A stretch of 64,000 nt of DNA, from the NCBI RefSeq assembly GCF_002754375.1, contig NZ_PEFF01000001.1, positions 2,810,501 through 2,874,500 of the forward strand, given 5' to 3'. Position numbers and translations under genes: made by a program. Under the pieces are notes generated by a model that was given only the letters and a program-made list of their open reading frames with translations, was not told the DNA's origin and did not search any database. Shown here piece after piece: positions 10,414-18,536 of the stretch (position 1 is the first letter of the stretch; each line of letters starts with the position of its first letter). This DNA is from Variovorax sp. 54 (GTDB lineage Bacteria > Pseudomonadota > Gammaproteobacteria > Burkholderiales > Burkholderiaceae_C).

Positions 10414-10550
10414 GATGCATCTCCCTGCGTGCGTGTATCAGCAACGCCCGCGTGCGGCTTCTGCGGCCCTTCGAGCCGGTTCAACCCGACGACCATGGCC
10501 GCCACCACGGCCCACAGCGCCAGCAAGGCGCCCATCCAGACGATGTCCAT
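10410..10550 (-). CDS. Small membrane protein, first gene of the kdp operon (46 aa)
   Basis: A 46-codon ORF preceded by GGAGTG and starting at ATG 10550. It has an N-terminal hydrophobic helix (about residues 3-22, IVWMGALLALWAVVAAMVVG) and then a polar tail of about 24 residues rich in charged residues. Its stop codon overlaps the kdpF GTG, so it belongs to the same transcript and could couple translation into kdpF. I do not recognise a family. A Kdp accessory peptide or a leader-like ORF are both possible. Confidence 0.6.
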   Translation of the reverse strand: MDIVWMGALLALWAVVAAMVVGLNRLEGPQKPHAGVADTRTQGDAS

Positions 10551-10593
10551 TCATCACTCCTGCAAACAAGATGAGATGAGTCTCGGCAGGCGT

Positions 10594-10643
10594 GCGTAAA
10601 ACCGGGGGAAAGAGTGGGTGGGGGGGCGTAAAGAAAGCGTAAA
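10594..10643. promoter_or_regulatory. Three GCGTAAA direct repeats, candidate KdpE site upstream of the kdp operon
   Basis: The heptamer GCGTAAA occurs at 10594-10600, 10626-10632 and 10637-10643 in the same orientation. On the coding strand of the operon each reads TTTACGC. Two copies are 11 bp apart (one helical turn) and the third is 32 bp away (three turns). OmpR-family regulators such as KdpE bind tandem half-sites on one DNA face, and the known E. coli KdpE site is also a T-rich TTTACA-like sequence. The repeats lie 44-93 bp upstream of the first ORF of the operon. Confidence 0.55.
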
Positions 10644-10663
10644 AACGCGGCGCTGGCGCAGGC

Positions 10664-11011
10664 TCAGTGCGCCATCCACCGCCCGTCGTCACGCTGGCTG
10701 AGGAAGTAGCCGGCGCGGCCGACGCCCGGGTCGTCGACCGATTTCTCGTTGACGATGTCCATCTCGGCGCGCGCGATCAGCCAGGTGCCGCCATGCTTGC
10801 CGTTGGACCATTGGAAGCGGTGGAACCGCGCATCGGAGCCGATGTAGAAGGTGTGCTGCAGCGGCGACGCGCCGTAGTTGCGGAACGCGGAGACGGGAAT
10901 CTGCTGCGTCTCGCGGGCGCTGCCACATCCCGCCAACCCCGTCGCAATGAGAAGCGCCGCGACCCCAAGGGCTGCGACGCTGCCACGCGAAAGAAGCCGT
11001 GCGGTGCCCAT
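10664..11011 (-). CDS. Small lipoprotein of unknown function (115 aa)
   Basis: Starts at ATG 11011 with a lipoprotein signal peptide: a short basic N-terminus, a hydrophobic stretch (AALGVAALLIATG), and the lipobox LAGC with Cys28. The mature part of about 88 residues has a YIGSDARFHRFQWSNGKHGG segment and ends DDGRWMAH; it looks like a compact beta-rich domain with no motif I can name. It starts 8 bp after the stop of the upstream DUF3829-like lipoprotein gene, so the two are probably co-transcribed. Confidence 0.75.
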   Translation of the reverse strand: MGTARLLSRGSVAALGVAALLIATGLAGCGSARETQQIPVSAFRNYGASPLQHTFYIGSDARFHRFQWSNGKHGGTWLIARAEMDIVNEKSVDDPGVGRAGYFLSQRDDGRWMAH

Positions 11012-11019
11012 GCCCTGGG

Positions 11020-12009
11020 TCAGCGGCCGAAGCCGCGGTTGTACGACCCCACGGCGGAGTTGTAGTAGCTCACGATGTTCTTGAACGTCGACGGAAACTT
11101 GCTGTCCTTGAACGTCCGCCATTGGCCGATCATGTTCAGCAGGCTGCCGTGCAGCGACTCGTAGTTGTAGTTGGGCGCCTTGCCTGCTTCCCCCTTGGCC
11201 TTGGCTGCGGCCTTGGCTTCTTCCAGCGCCTTGGAGAGTTCTTCGAGCGAGGCCTGCAACTCGCTGGCCGCCGCATCGACCTTGGCGACGGCGTCCTTGT
11301 TCTTCATGCCGTCGATCTGGTCGAGGCTGTTGACGAACTTCTTGGCCACCGCCATCGACGCCAGCGTGTGGTAGTTGAGCAGGTCGCCCTCGGCCTTGAG
11401 CTTGGCCATGCGTTCGGTGCGCGACGCCTCCTGCACGCGGTCGAGTTCGCTGCCCAGCGTGTCGATGCTGGCCAGCAGGCCCTTGAAGGCGGCGTTCATG
11501 TCGGCGTCGGCCGCGCGGCCCTTGACCCACTTGTCTTCGAGAAAACTCTTGGACCTGTAGTACGGGTCCATCGGCGTCCAGACGGCGACGAGCTTCTCGC
11601 CCGTGGCCACCACGCCGTCGACGGCCGCGTCGAGCGCCGCGTCGCCCGAGCCGCCGGCGCGTGCCTTCTTCAGGTCGTCCGCGATGGACTGCACATCGGA
11701 AGGGCTGCCATAGAACGAGTTCCCGCTCGGCGACTTGCCGTTCACGTTCATCTGCACGTAGCTCTTGTACTTGGCGGCGACGCTGCGGTTGTCGTCGATG
11801 AGCCGGTTGTAGGCCTGGCTGTAGCTGGTGCGGGCCGCGGCCTGCTCGCGCGCCGGGTCCTTGGCGGGCTGGGTCTTGCCCGATGCGGACTGCGAAGGCG
11901 ATGGCGACGGGGCCTTGGTGTCGTCCTTGCAGGCTGCGAGCACGGCGCAGAAGCACAGGCTCAAGGCAAACAGGCGCGTGCGCGCCGATCGGTTGTTGTG
12001 CGCGGTCAT
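11020..12009 (-). CDS. DUF3829-like lipoprotein (329 aa)
   Basis: The chosen ATG at 12009 has a GGGAGAG ribosome site and begins a lipoprotein signal peptide (FALSLCFCAVLAAC, lipobox LAAC). After a Pro/Ser-rich linker the mature protein is mostly helical and rich in Ala, Lys, Asp and Glu, with YSQAYNRLIDDNRSVAAKYKSYVQMN early and a long coiled-coil-like stretch (about residues 225-285). This resembles the YiiG/DUF3829 family of outer-membrane-anchored proteins of unknown role. The longer frame starting at 12081 would place a poor N-terminus ahead of the signal peptide. Confidence 0.75.
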   Translation of the reverse strand: MTAHNNRSARTRLFALSLCFCAVLAACKDDTKAPSPSPSQSASGKTQPAKDPAREQAAARTSYSQAYNRLIDDNRSVAAKYKSYVQMNVNGKSPSGNSFYGSPSDVQSIADDLKKARAGGSGDAALDAAVDGVVATGEKLVAVWTPMDPYYRSKSFLEDKWVKGRAADADMNAAFKGLLASIDTLGSELDRVQEASRTERMAKLKAEGDLLNYHTLASMAVAKKFVNSLDQIDGMKNKDAVAKVDAAASELQASLEELSKALEEAKAAAKAKGEAGKAPNYNYESLHGSLLNMIGQWRTFKDSKFPSTFKNIVSYYNSAVGSYNRGFGR

Positions 12010-12205
12010 GCGCTCTCCCTCGGTTGTGGTTGTTCGGTGCCGGCCCGGCCATGCCGCATCGAAGAAGGGCATCGCGCGCAAGGGCGGCGTCGGGTGCGAA
12101 AAATGATAGCCAGCACCACCGCCTCCGCGCGTCGCAAACGCGCGAAAAGCACGCGGCGCACCGAACTAAATTGTGAGGATTCGCTTCAGGGCCGCGCCTG
12201 AAAAA

Positions 12206-13321
12206 TCAAAGCGTGCGTTCGAGCTGCCAGCTTTGGTACTTCAGGCTTACCACCGCACCGATGACAATGCCCGCAATGGCCGGCAGGCTCGCGATGCTCA
12301 GCGTCGACAGCGCGCTCAGGCCCTGCCCGATGGTGCAGCCCATGGCCGTGACGCCGCCGATGCCCATGAGCACGGCGCCTGTCGCGTGGTGCGCGAGGTC
12401 GCCGGTGTTGACAAACCCTTCCCAGCGGAATTCGCGCGACCACAGCGCATGCAGTGCGGCGCCCACCACCACGCCGGCCACCGACACGATGCCGAGCGTG
12501 AGCCGCTTGTTGGCGTCGCTGTAGAACATGAGCCAGTCGAGCGCGTAGGCCACCGGCGTGACGAAGCTCAAAGCTTCGGCGCGGCCGGAGTTGGTGGCGA
12601 GGAACACGTGCTCGAGCGTGAGCGGATGCTCCTCGACCACCGCCCAATGCCCGCTGAGCCACCATGCACCGACGACCAATGCGCCGATCAGCATGCCGCC
12701 GACGAGGCTGCGCACGTCGCGCGTCGCGCGGCCCCATGCGGCCCACACGAGCAGCGCACCGCCGAGCACCAGGCCGAGCGCGAGGCGCAGCGACGATGCG
12801 TTGAGTTGGAAGGATGCGGCCAGTACCTCGGGCAGCGACGCGTTCACCGCGAGCTCCACATGCACCGCATCGACAGTCGCAACACGCAACACCGCGGTGA
12901 TGCCTTTCAGCGTGGCGAAGGCCGACACACCCATGAGCACCAGCACCACCAGCGCCTTGAGGTTGCCGCCGCCCAGGCGCACCAGCGTCTTGTTGCCGCA
13001 GCCCGAAGACAGCACCATGCCGACGCCGAACAGCAGGCCGCCGACCAGCGCCGCGAGCCAGAGGATCTGGTGCGAGGCGTAGAGCGTGCGGTCGGCATCG
13101 ACGAGCCCCGCGAACACGAGCGCCGAGAAGCCGATGAGCGCGACGCCGCCGGCCGCGGCCCACTGCTTCACGCGGGTCCAGTCGCCGAGCGCCACCACGT
13201 CGCTGATCGCGCCCATGGTGCAAAAGCGCGTGGCGCGCGCGACGGCGCCGAACACCGCCGACAGCACGAAGGCCGCCACGAGCGCGAGCGTGGTGAGAAG
13301 GGAAACCTGCTCGATGGACAT
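12206..13321 (-). CDS. YeeE/YedE-type sulfur-compound transporter
   Basis: A 371-residue polytopic membrane protein. The family cysteines are in place: TRFCTMGAIS near residue 34, SSGCGNKTLVRLGGGNLK in the first half, and MGCTIGQGLSALS near the C-terminus. Members of the YeeE/YedE family import thiosulfate or other sulfur species through a Cys relay. It is downstream of soxB on the same strand with a 41-bp gap, so it likely serves the sulfur-oxidation cluster, although export or import of sulfur intermediates cannot be told apart here. Confidence 0.88.
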   Translation of the reverse strand: MSIEQVSLLTTLALVAAFVLSAVFGAVARATRFCTMGAISDVVALGDWTRVKQWAAAGGVALIGFSALVFAGLVDADRTLYASHQILWLAALVGGLLFGVGMVLSSGCGNKTLVRLGGGNLKALVVLVLMGVSAFATLKGITAVLRVATVDAVHVELAVNASLPEVLAASFQLNASSLRLALGLVLGGALLVWAAWGRATRDVRSLVGGMLIGALVVGAWWLSGHWAVVEEHPLTLEHVFLATNSGRAEALSFVTPVAYALDWLMFYSDANKRLTLGIVSVAGVVVGAALHALWSREFRWEGFVNTGDLAHHATGAVLMGIGGVTAMGCTIGQGLSALSTLSIASLPAIAGIVIGAVVSLKYQSWQLERTL

Positions 13322-13362
13322 GCCCCGATTCTAGGGAGCGCCCCACATGCGGGGCGCTCGAT

Positions 13363-15087
13363 TCAGGCCAGGCCGGGGTTCGGTGCGATGTTCTTCAGCA
13401 CGGGTTCGTCGAGCCGGCGCGTGGTCACGACCTTGCGCGACTTCAGCCACGGCTCGATGACTTCCCACACCGGCTTGTTGCCGGCGGTGCGCGCCTCTTC
13501 GCTCACGGGCGCCCAGCCCGCGACCTTGTAGCTGCGGCTGGCGTCGATGGGCTTGCCGCCCAGGCGCATGTCCTGGATGCGCTGGCCCATGGCGGCGGTC
13601 GGGTCGCAGGTGTACTGCAGCCCGCCCACGCGCACCATGTCGCCGCCCTGCTGGTAGTAGGGGTCGGGGTTGAAGAGGTTGTCGCAGACGTCCTCGAGCA
13701 CGGTCTTCAGCGTCTCGCCGGTCATCTGCGTGACGGTCGCGTACGAATACGTGGTGGCCGTCATGTCCATGAGCCACTCGCGCGTGATCGCCTGGCCGGG
13801 CAGCAGCGAGGTGCCCCAGCGGAAACCGGGTGAAAAGGCGATGGGCGCGTCTTGCACTTCCATGAGCGCATCGAGCAGCAGCTGGTCGCCGGTGCCGTTG
13901 AAGTTGCCGCGCCGGTACAGCGCGCCGTCGGTGTGCGCGAGGGTTTCCGCAAGCTTGGCTTCGTAGGGCGCGCGCACGCGGGTGATGAGCGCGTCCATCT
14001 CCTTGTCGGCCGGAATCAGGTCGGAGAACACGGGCAGCAGGCGGTAGCGGAAGTCGCTCACCTTCTTGCCCTTGACGTCGAAGTCGATCACGCCGAGGAA
14101 CTTGCCGTTGGAACCGCCGTTGACCACGATGGTTTTGCCGCCCGCATTGCTCACGAGCGTGGGCATGGGCGTGCCGTCGTGCGTGTGGCCGCCCAGGATG
14201 GCGTCGATGCCGGTGACGCGGCTGGCCATCTTGAGGTCGACGTCCATGCCGTTGTGCGACAGCACCACCACCACCTGCGCGCCCTTGCCGCGCGCCTCGT
14301 TCACCACGCGCTGCAAGTTGTCGTCCTGGATGCCGAAGGTCCAGTCGGCCACCATGTAGCGCGGGTTGGCAATGGGCGTGTACGGAAAGGCCTGGCCGAT
14401 GATGGCGCAGGGCACGCCGTTGATCTCGCGCATCACATACGGCTTGAACACCGGGTCGCCGAAGTCGGCCGTCTTGACGTTCTGCGCGACGAACTCGACC
14501 TTGCCCGCAAAGTCTTTCTCGATGATCTGCTGCACCCGCGCCATGCCGTAGGTGAACTCCCAGTGCCCGGTCATCACGTCGACGCCAAGCAGCTTGCAGG
14601 CATCGACCATGTCCTGCGCATCGGTCCACAGCGACGTGGCCGAGCCCTGCCAGGTGTCGCCGCCGTCGAGCAGCAGTGCGCCGGGGCGGCTGGCCTTGAG
14701 CTGCTTGACCAGCGTGGCCAGGTGCGCGAAGCCGCCCACCTTGCCGTAGCGCTGCGCGGCCTTGTCGAAGTCGAGGTAGGTGAGCGCATGCGCCATGCGC
14801 GTGCCGGGCTTCACGCCGGCGGCTTTCAGCAGGTGCTCGCCCACGAGGTGCGGCACCTTGCCGCGCATGGCGCCGATGCCGATGTTGACGCCCGGCTCGC
14901 GGAAGTACAGCGGCTTGAGCTGCGCATGGCAGTCGGTCATGTGCAGCATCGACACGTTGCCGAAGGCCGGCACGGTGTACATGCCGTCGAGGCCGGCAGC
15001 CACGCTGCTGCCGTGGCGGCCCAGGCCCAGGCCGGCGACAGCGCCGGCACCGAGCATCTGGACGAACTCGCGCTTGGAAAGGTTCAT
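13363..15087 (-). CDS. soxB: SoxB, sulfate thiol esterase of the thiosulfate-oxidising system
   Basis: A 574-residue protein of the 5'-nucleotidase/metallophosphatase family. An N-terminal Tat-like or Sec leader (KREFVQMLGAGAVAG) precedes MLHMTDCHAQLKP (metal ligands), DGGDTWQGSA, GHWEFTYG (in place of GNHE), LSHNGMDVDLK and GGHTHDGTP. SoxB carries a dinuclear Mn centre in the periplasm and releases sulfate from the SoxY-bound S-sulfonate. The ATG at 15087 begins the leader; a longer frame to 15135 is open. It is the last sox gene, 19 bp after soxX. Confidence 0.95.
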   Translation of the reverse strand: MNLSKREFVQMLGAGAVAGLGLGRHGSSVAAGLDGMYTVPAFGNVSMLHMTDCHAQLKPLYFREPGVNIGIGAMRGKVPHLVGEHLLKAAGVKPGTRMAHALTYLDFDKAAQRYGKVGGFAHLATLVKQLKASRPGALLLDGGDTWQGSATSLWTDAQDMVDACKLLGVDVMTGHWEFTYGMARVQQIIEKDFAGKVEFVAQNVKTADFGDPVFKPYVMREINGVPCAIIGQAFPYTPIANPRYMVADWTFGIQDDNLQRVVNEARGKGAQVVVVLSHNGMDVDLKMASRVTGIDAILGGHTHDGTPMPTLVSNAGGKTIVVNGGSNGKFLGVIDFDVKGKKVSDFRYRLLPVFSDLIPADKEMDALITRVRAPYEAKLAETLAHTDGALYRRGNFNGTGDQLLLDALMEVQDAPIAFSPGFRWGTSLLPGQAITREWLMDMTATTYSYATVTQMTGETLKTVLEDVCDNLFNPDPYYQQGGDMVRVGGLQYTCDPTAAMGQRIQDMRLGGKPIDASRSYKVAGWAPVSEEARTAGNKPVWEVIEPWLKSRKVVTTRRLDEPVLKNIAPNPGLA

Positions 15088-15106
15088 GAAGAAGAAAGCC
15101 GGACGC

Positions 15107-15760
15107 TCAGCGGTTGACGGGAGACTGGGGGTCAAGCAGCAAGCCCATCACGTCGCGGATCTGCTTCTCGTTGAGGATGCCGGAGTGGCCGACGCGCGGC
15201 ATGTTCGAGCAGGCGTTGTAGGCACGCGCGTTCCACAGCTTGCCCCAGGTGTATTCGACGATGGGCTTGGAAGCAGCGCTGGCCGGGTCGCTCACGCCGC
15301 GCAGCTTGCCGTAGTGGTACAGGCTCGGGCCGAGCGTGCCGAAGGAGATTTCTTCCTTCGACATCTGGTGGCAGTTGTAGCAATTGCCGCCGTTGGCGGC
15401 ATTGGCCGCGTCGGTCCAGGTGAGGCCGCGGCCGTTCTGCGCGATCTTCTCGCCCTCGCGCCAGTCGCCGACGAACTTGCCGTCAGAAGGCCAGCGCACG
15501 GTCTTCATGTTGGCCGCCTCGATCTCCTTGGTGCGTTGGTCGTCCAGCGGCTTGCCGCTGGCCTCGGCTTCGCTGCATGCGAGGTTGGCCGGGTCTTGCA
15601 CGAGGCGGTCGACCTTGGCGATGCCCTGGTCGCGGAAGGAGCGCTGCAGCGCGTCGGCGGTGAGCTTGTCGAGCTCGGCAGCGCTGTCGACGGACGCGCA
15701 ACCGAACACGGTGAGCGCGCAGGCCACGGCGGCCAGGCCGAAGAAATGATCAGACTTCAT
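15107..15760 (-). CDS. soxX: SoxX, monoheme cytochrome subunit
   Basis: A 217-residue secreted protein with an N-terminal lipoprotein-like signal (VACALTVFGC). One heme motif, CYNCH, occurs near residue 131, followed by LGPSLYHYG; the C-terminal MPRVGH likely gives the axial Met. SoxX pairs with SoxA to form the SoxAX c-type cytochrome that oxidatively couples thiosulfate to the SoxY cysteine. The gene lies 12 bp after soxA. Confidence 0.92.
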   Translation of the reverse strand: MKSDHFFGLAAVACALTVFGCASVDSAAELDKLTADALQRSFRDQGIAKVDRLVQDPANLACSEAEASGKPLDDQRTKEIEAANMKTVRWPSDGKFVGDWREGEKIAQNGRGLTWTDAANAANGGNCYNCHQMSKEEISFGTLGPSLYHYGKLRGVSDPASAASKPIVEYTWGKLWNARAYNACSNMPRVGHSGILNEKQIRDVMGLLLDPQSPVNR

Positions 15761-15772
15761 GGCGTGGCTCCT

Positions 15773-16576
15773 TCAGCGCTTGATGGCCGGTGCGGTCGTC
15801 TTGCCGCCCTGGCCGTTGACGCCCATGTACACGGCCAGCGCCACGGTCACGTCGCTGGCATAGCCCGGGTACGGAAAGCGCTGCTGGCGGAAGCAGTCGT
15901 TGAGCCGGCGCTGCATGCCCCACAGCTCGCCCGACGACACGCGGTAGGCCGGCCAGGCGCCGAAGCCTTCACCCGCGCCGGGGTTCTTCGTGAGGTTGGG
16001 CAGGTCTTGCAGGCGGATGCGCTTGCCGTCGGCGCCGTGGCAGGTGGCGCAGGCAAAGTCGTGCGGGCCGGCGCGCAGGAAGAACAGGCGCTTGCCCACT
16101 TCGTACGCGCGGCGTTCGCTGGCATGCGACTGCGGCAGGTTCAGCGGCAGGCCTTTCGACTCGGCCGAGATCCACGCCACCAGCCCCTCGAGGTTCTTCT
16201 GCTCGCCCTGGCCGAACGGCGTCTTGGCGATGGCGGCGGCGTCGAAGCCCTGCAGCGTTTCCATGCAGGTGAGCAGGCGCGACTCCATGTCCTGCACGCG
16301 ACCGGTGTCGGGAAAGTAGCGCGGCAGTTCGGCGAATGCGCCCTTCACCACGCCCGGGCCCTTGCCGAGGTCGCACTTCTCCATCGACGCGGCCTTGGGG
16401 CCGCGCTTCTGTTTCCAGAGGTCTTCGCCCTTGGCCTCGAACAGTTCGGCGGGGTTGCCGTCCTGCAGCAGCGCGCGGTACTCGGCGATGCCTTCGGCCG
16501 TGGTCTTCTGCGCCGCGGCGGGCAGCGCGATGCTGCCGGCCAGCACCAGCAGGCTCAGGCATGTGGTTGTCCTCAT
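15773..16576 (-). CDS. soxA: SoxA, cytochrome subunit with the catalytic cysteine heme
   Basis: A 267-residue protein starting at ATG 16576 with a cleavable signal peptide (SLLVLAGSIALPAAAQ). It has one canonical heme motif, CATCHG, near residue 181. The N-terminal region has Cys residues (MEKCDLGKG, LLTCME) but no second CxxCH, as in monoheme-site SoxA types. The catalytic Cys is expected in RRLNDCFRQQRFPYP. It works with SoxX to initiate the Sox cycle. Confidence 0.92.
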   Translation of the reverse strand: MRTTTCLSLLVLAGSIALPAAAQKTTAEGIAEYRALLQDGNPAELFEAKGEDLWKQKRGPKAASMEKCDLGKGPGVVKGAFAELPRYFPDTGRVQDMESRLLTCMETLQGFDAAAIAKTPFGQGEQKNLEGLVAWISAESKGLPLNLPQSHASERRAYEVGKRLFFLRAGPHDFACATCHGADGKRIRLQDLPNLTKNPGAGEGFGAWPAYRVSSGELWGMQRRLNDCFRQQRFPYPGYASDVTVALAVYMGVNGQGGKTTAPAIKR

Positions 16577-16643
16577 GGGGCCGCCTTTTTTTCTCGTGGG
16601 GAACACAACACGCGAGCGAGCGCTCGCGTGGTCGAAGAAAGCG

Positions 16644-16955
16644 TCAGCTGACGGTGGCTTCGTCGGTGCGGGTGTCGCCGCGGTTGTCCTTCCAGGTCAC
16701 GGCGATCTTGTCGCCGGCCTTTGCGCCCTTCAGCGTGAACTGCATGAAGGGGTTCTTCGACACCGCCGGGCCCCAGTCGGCCGTGAGCACGGTCTTGCCG
16801 TTGAGCGAGGCCGTGACCTCCTGGATGAACCAGGCGGGAATCGTCTTGCCGGCGGCGTCCTTGCGCTGGCCGGTTTCCATTTCGTGCGCCATGAGGATGC
16901 GCACGGTCGTCTTGTCGCCCGCGGCCTGGGCGCGGATGCGCATGGGATCTGCCAT
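16644..16955 (-). CDS. soxZ: SoxZ, sulfur-compound chelating carrier partner
   Basis: A 103-residue immunoglobulin-like protein without a signal peptide, matching SoxZ: MRIRAQAAGDKTTVRILMAHEMETG at the start, IPAWFIQEVTASLNG in the middle and ITVTWKDN-type end (IAVTWKDNRGD). SoxZ forms the heterodimer with SoxY and is thought to be co-exported through the Tat system with it. The gene lies 47 bp after soxY. Confidence 0.95.
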   Translation of the reverse strand: MADPMRIRAQAAGDKTTVRILMAHEMETGQRKDAAGKTIPAWFIQEVTASLNGKTVLTADWGPAVSKNPFMQFTLKGAKAGDKIAVTWKDNRGDTRTDEATVS

Positions 16956-17002
16956 GGTGGTCTCCTTCTTCTCGTCGTGTTCTTGTGTGTGAAGTCCGTC
17001 GC

Positions 17003-17461
17003 TCAGCCGCCGCAGCCGCCGAGCGTGACCTTGACTTCCTTCTTGGCGAAGAGCGCCTTGCCGTCGTTCATGACCGCGATCGCGTACACGTCGGACGACT
17101 GGCCCAGCTTGGCGCGCGTGGTGAAGTTCGACTCGACGAACTCCGAGGTGTTGAAGATCGCGACCACGGCGTTCGGGTTCTTCTCGACCAGCAGCATGAG
17201 CTGCTTCACGCCGGGCAAGGCGGTGGCCACGCTGAGCGGCACCACGGCGCCGTTCTCGGCGATGTCGGGGCCGGTGATGGTGACGTCCTTGCTCTCGGTG
17301 GGCGCGCCGGTGACGCCGACGGCCTTGAGCGCGTCGGCCACGCTCTTGGCGTCGAAGGCGTCTTTCGAATACGCGAACGCGGTGGCGGGAAGCCAGCCGA
17401 CGGTGGCCGCCAGGCCTGCGAGGGCGGCGGACTGCGTGAGCATCTGTCTGCGGTTTTTCAT
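17003..17461 (-). CDS. soxY: SoxY, thiosulfate carrier protein
   Basis: A 152-residue protein starting at ATG 17461 behind CAGGAG. The N-terminus is a Tat-like leader (KNRRQMLTQSAALAGLAATVG). The product ends in the SoxY signature GGCGG, whose Cys carries the sulfur substrate during the oxidation cycle. Length and ending are typical. The gene is 19 bp after soxD. Confidence 0.95.
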   Translation of the reverse strand: MKNRRQMLTQSAALAGLAATVGWLPATAFAYSKDAFDAKSVADALKAVGVTGAPTESKDVTITGPDIAENGAVVPLSVATALPGVKQLMLLVEKNPNAVVAIFNTSEFVESNFTTRAKLGQSSDVYAIAVMNDGKALFAKKEVKVTLGGCGG

Positions 17462-17480
17462 GGGGTTGTCTCCTGTCGAA

Positions 17481-18536
17481 TCATGGTCCGGCGCTGTCGG
17501 CGAGCCAGCGTGCGATGGCCTTGGCATCATCGTCGCCGAGGGTCTGCGGCGGCATCGGGATCGCCCCCCAGACACCGGTGCTGCCCGCCTTGATCTTCTG
17601 CAGCAGGTGGTCGGTCTGGCCGGGGTACTTTTTCGCGATGTCCGAGAAGGCGGGGCCGACGAGTTTTTGCGTCATGCCGTGGCAGGCGGTGCAGCTGTTC
17701 TTCTCGAGCAAGGCGACGGGCACCTTCGGTGCTGCGGCGGCCGGTGCGCTGGTCTTCACTGCAGCAGCGGGCGCGGCGGTGGCGATGCCGCGCTGCGCGC
17801 CCACCAGCCGGTTCTGGTCGGCGAGGTTGCCGTGGCTGCCGCGCGCATGCGGCGGCAGTTGCGTTACCGACGATGCGGCCGGCACGCAGTCGCGCATGCA
17901 GGCCACGGCCGACACATCGGGCTTGGCTGCGCGGCCGAGTTCGTTGCCGGGCCACATCGCGTGCGCGGTGGTGCCGCCATTGCGGTTGGGCATGCGGGCC
18001 TGCACCTCGCGGATGTTCTTGTCGGACAGCGTGAAGTCGTCGGGCACGATGCCGCCGAGGTTCAGCATGTAGGCGGTGACGGCATACACATCGTCCGGCG
18101 TCAGCGACTTGGGCTGGTTCCACGGCATGGCGCGGTACACGTAGTCCCACACGGTCGACAGGCTCGTGACCTTCATCAGCGTGGTGCGGCCGGGGAACGC
18201 CGGGTCTTTCAGGCGCGCGACGTGGCCGCTCTTGATGTCTTCTGCGGTGGTGCCGCCGACGATCGGGCTGAACACCTGGTTCGATTCGCCGAACACGCCG
18301 TGGCACGAGGCGCACTTGCCTTCCCACAGGTCCTGCCCGCGCGTGACGGAGCCCGAGCCGGGCGGCAGGCCCTTGAAGTCGGGGCGCACGTCGATGTCCC
18401 ACGCGGCCACTTCCTTGGGCGTGGCGTCGCGGCCGATGCCGGCGTAGCCTGCCGTCTTCGGTTGTGCCCATGCCGCAGCGCCGACGCCGCAAGCGAGCGC
18501 AAGAACGAGCAGCGTGCGCTTAGGAAAGCTGGACAT
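17481..18536 (-). CDS. soxD: SoxD, diheme cytochrome subunit of sulfite dehydrogenase
   Basis: A 351-residue protein starting at ATG 18536, which overlaps the soxC 3' end by 17 bp. A signal peptide (LLVLALACGVGAAAWAQ) is followed by two heme motifs, CASCHG near residue 70 and CTACHG near residue 275, with an Ala/Pro-rich linker between. SoxD with SoxC removes six electrons from the SoxY-bound sulfane sulfur, so its presence predicts complete oxidation of thiosulfate to sulfate without stored sulfur globules. Confidence 0.92.
   Translation of the reverse strand: MSSFPKRTLLVLALACGVGAAAWAQPKTAGYAGIGRDATPKEVAAWDIDVRPDFKGLPPGSGSVTRGQDLWEGKCASCHGVFGESNQVFSPIVGGTTAEDIKSGHVARLKDPAFPGRTTLMKVTSLSTVWDYVYRAMPWNQPKSLTPDDVYAVTAYMLNLGGIVPDDFTLSDKNIREVQARMPNRNGGTTAHAMWPGNELGRAAKPDVSAVACMRDCVPAASSVTQLPPHARGSHGNLADQNRLVGAQRGIATAAPAAAVKTSAPAAAAPKVPVALLEKNSCTACHGMTQKLVGPAFSDIAKKYPGQTDHLLQKIKAGSTGVWGAIPMPPQTLGDDDAKAIARWLADSAGP

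Noticed and set aside
12126..12144. CGCGCGT-CGCAA-ACGCGCG hairpin after the YeeE gene
   Set aside because: A perfect 7-bp stem, but no T-run on either strand and such CG-rich stems are expected by chance here.
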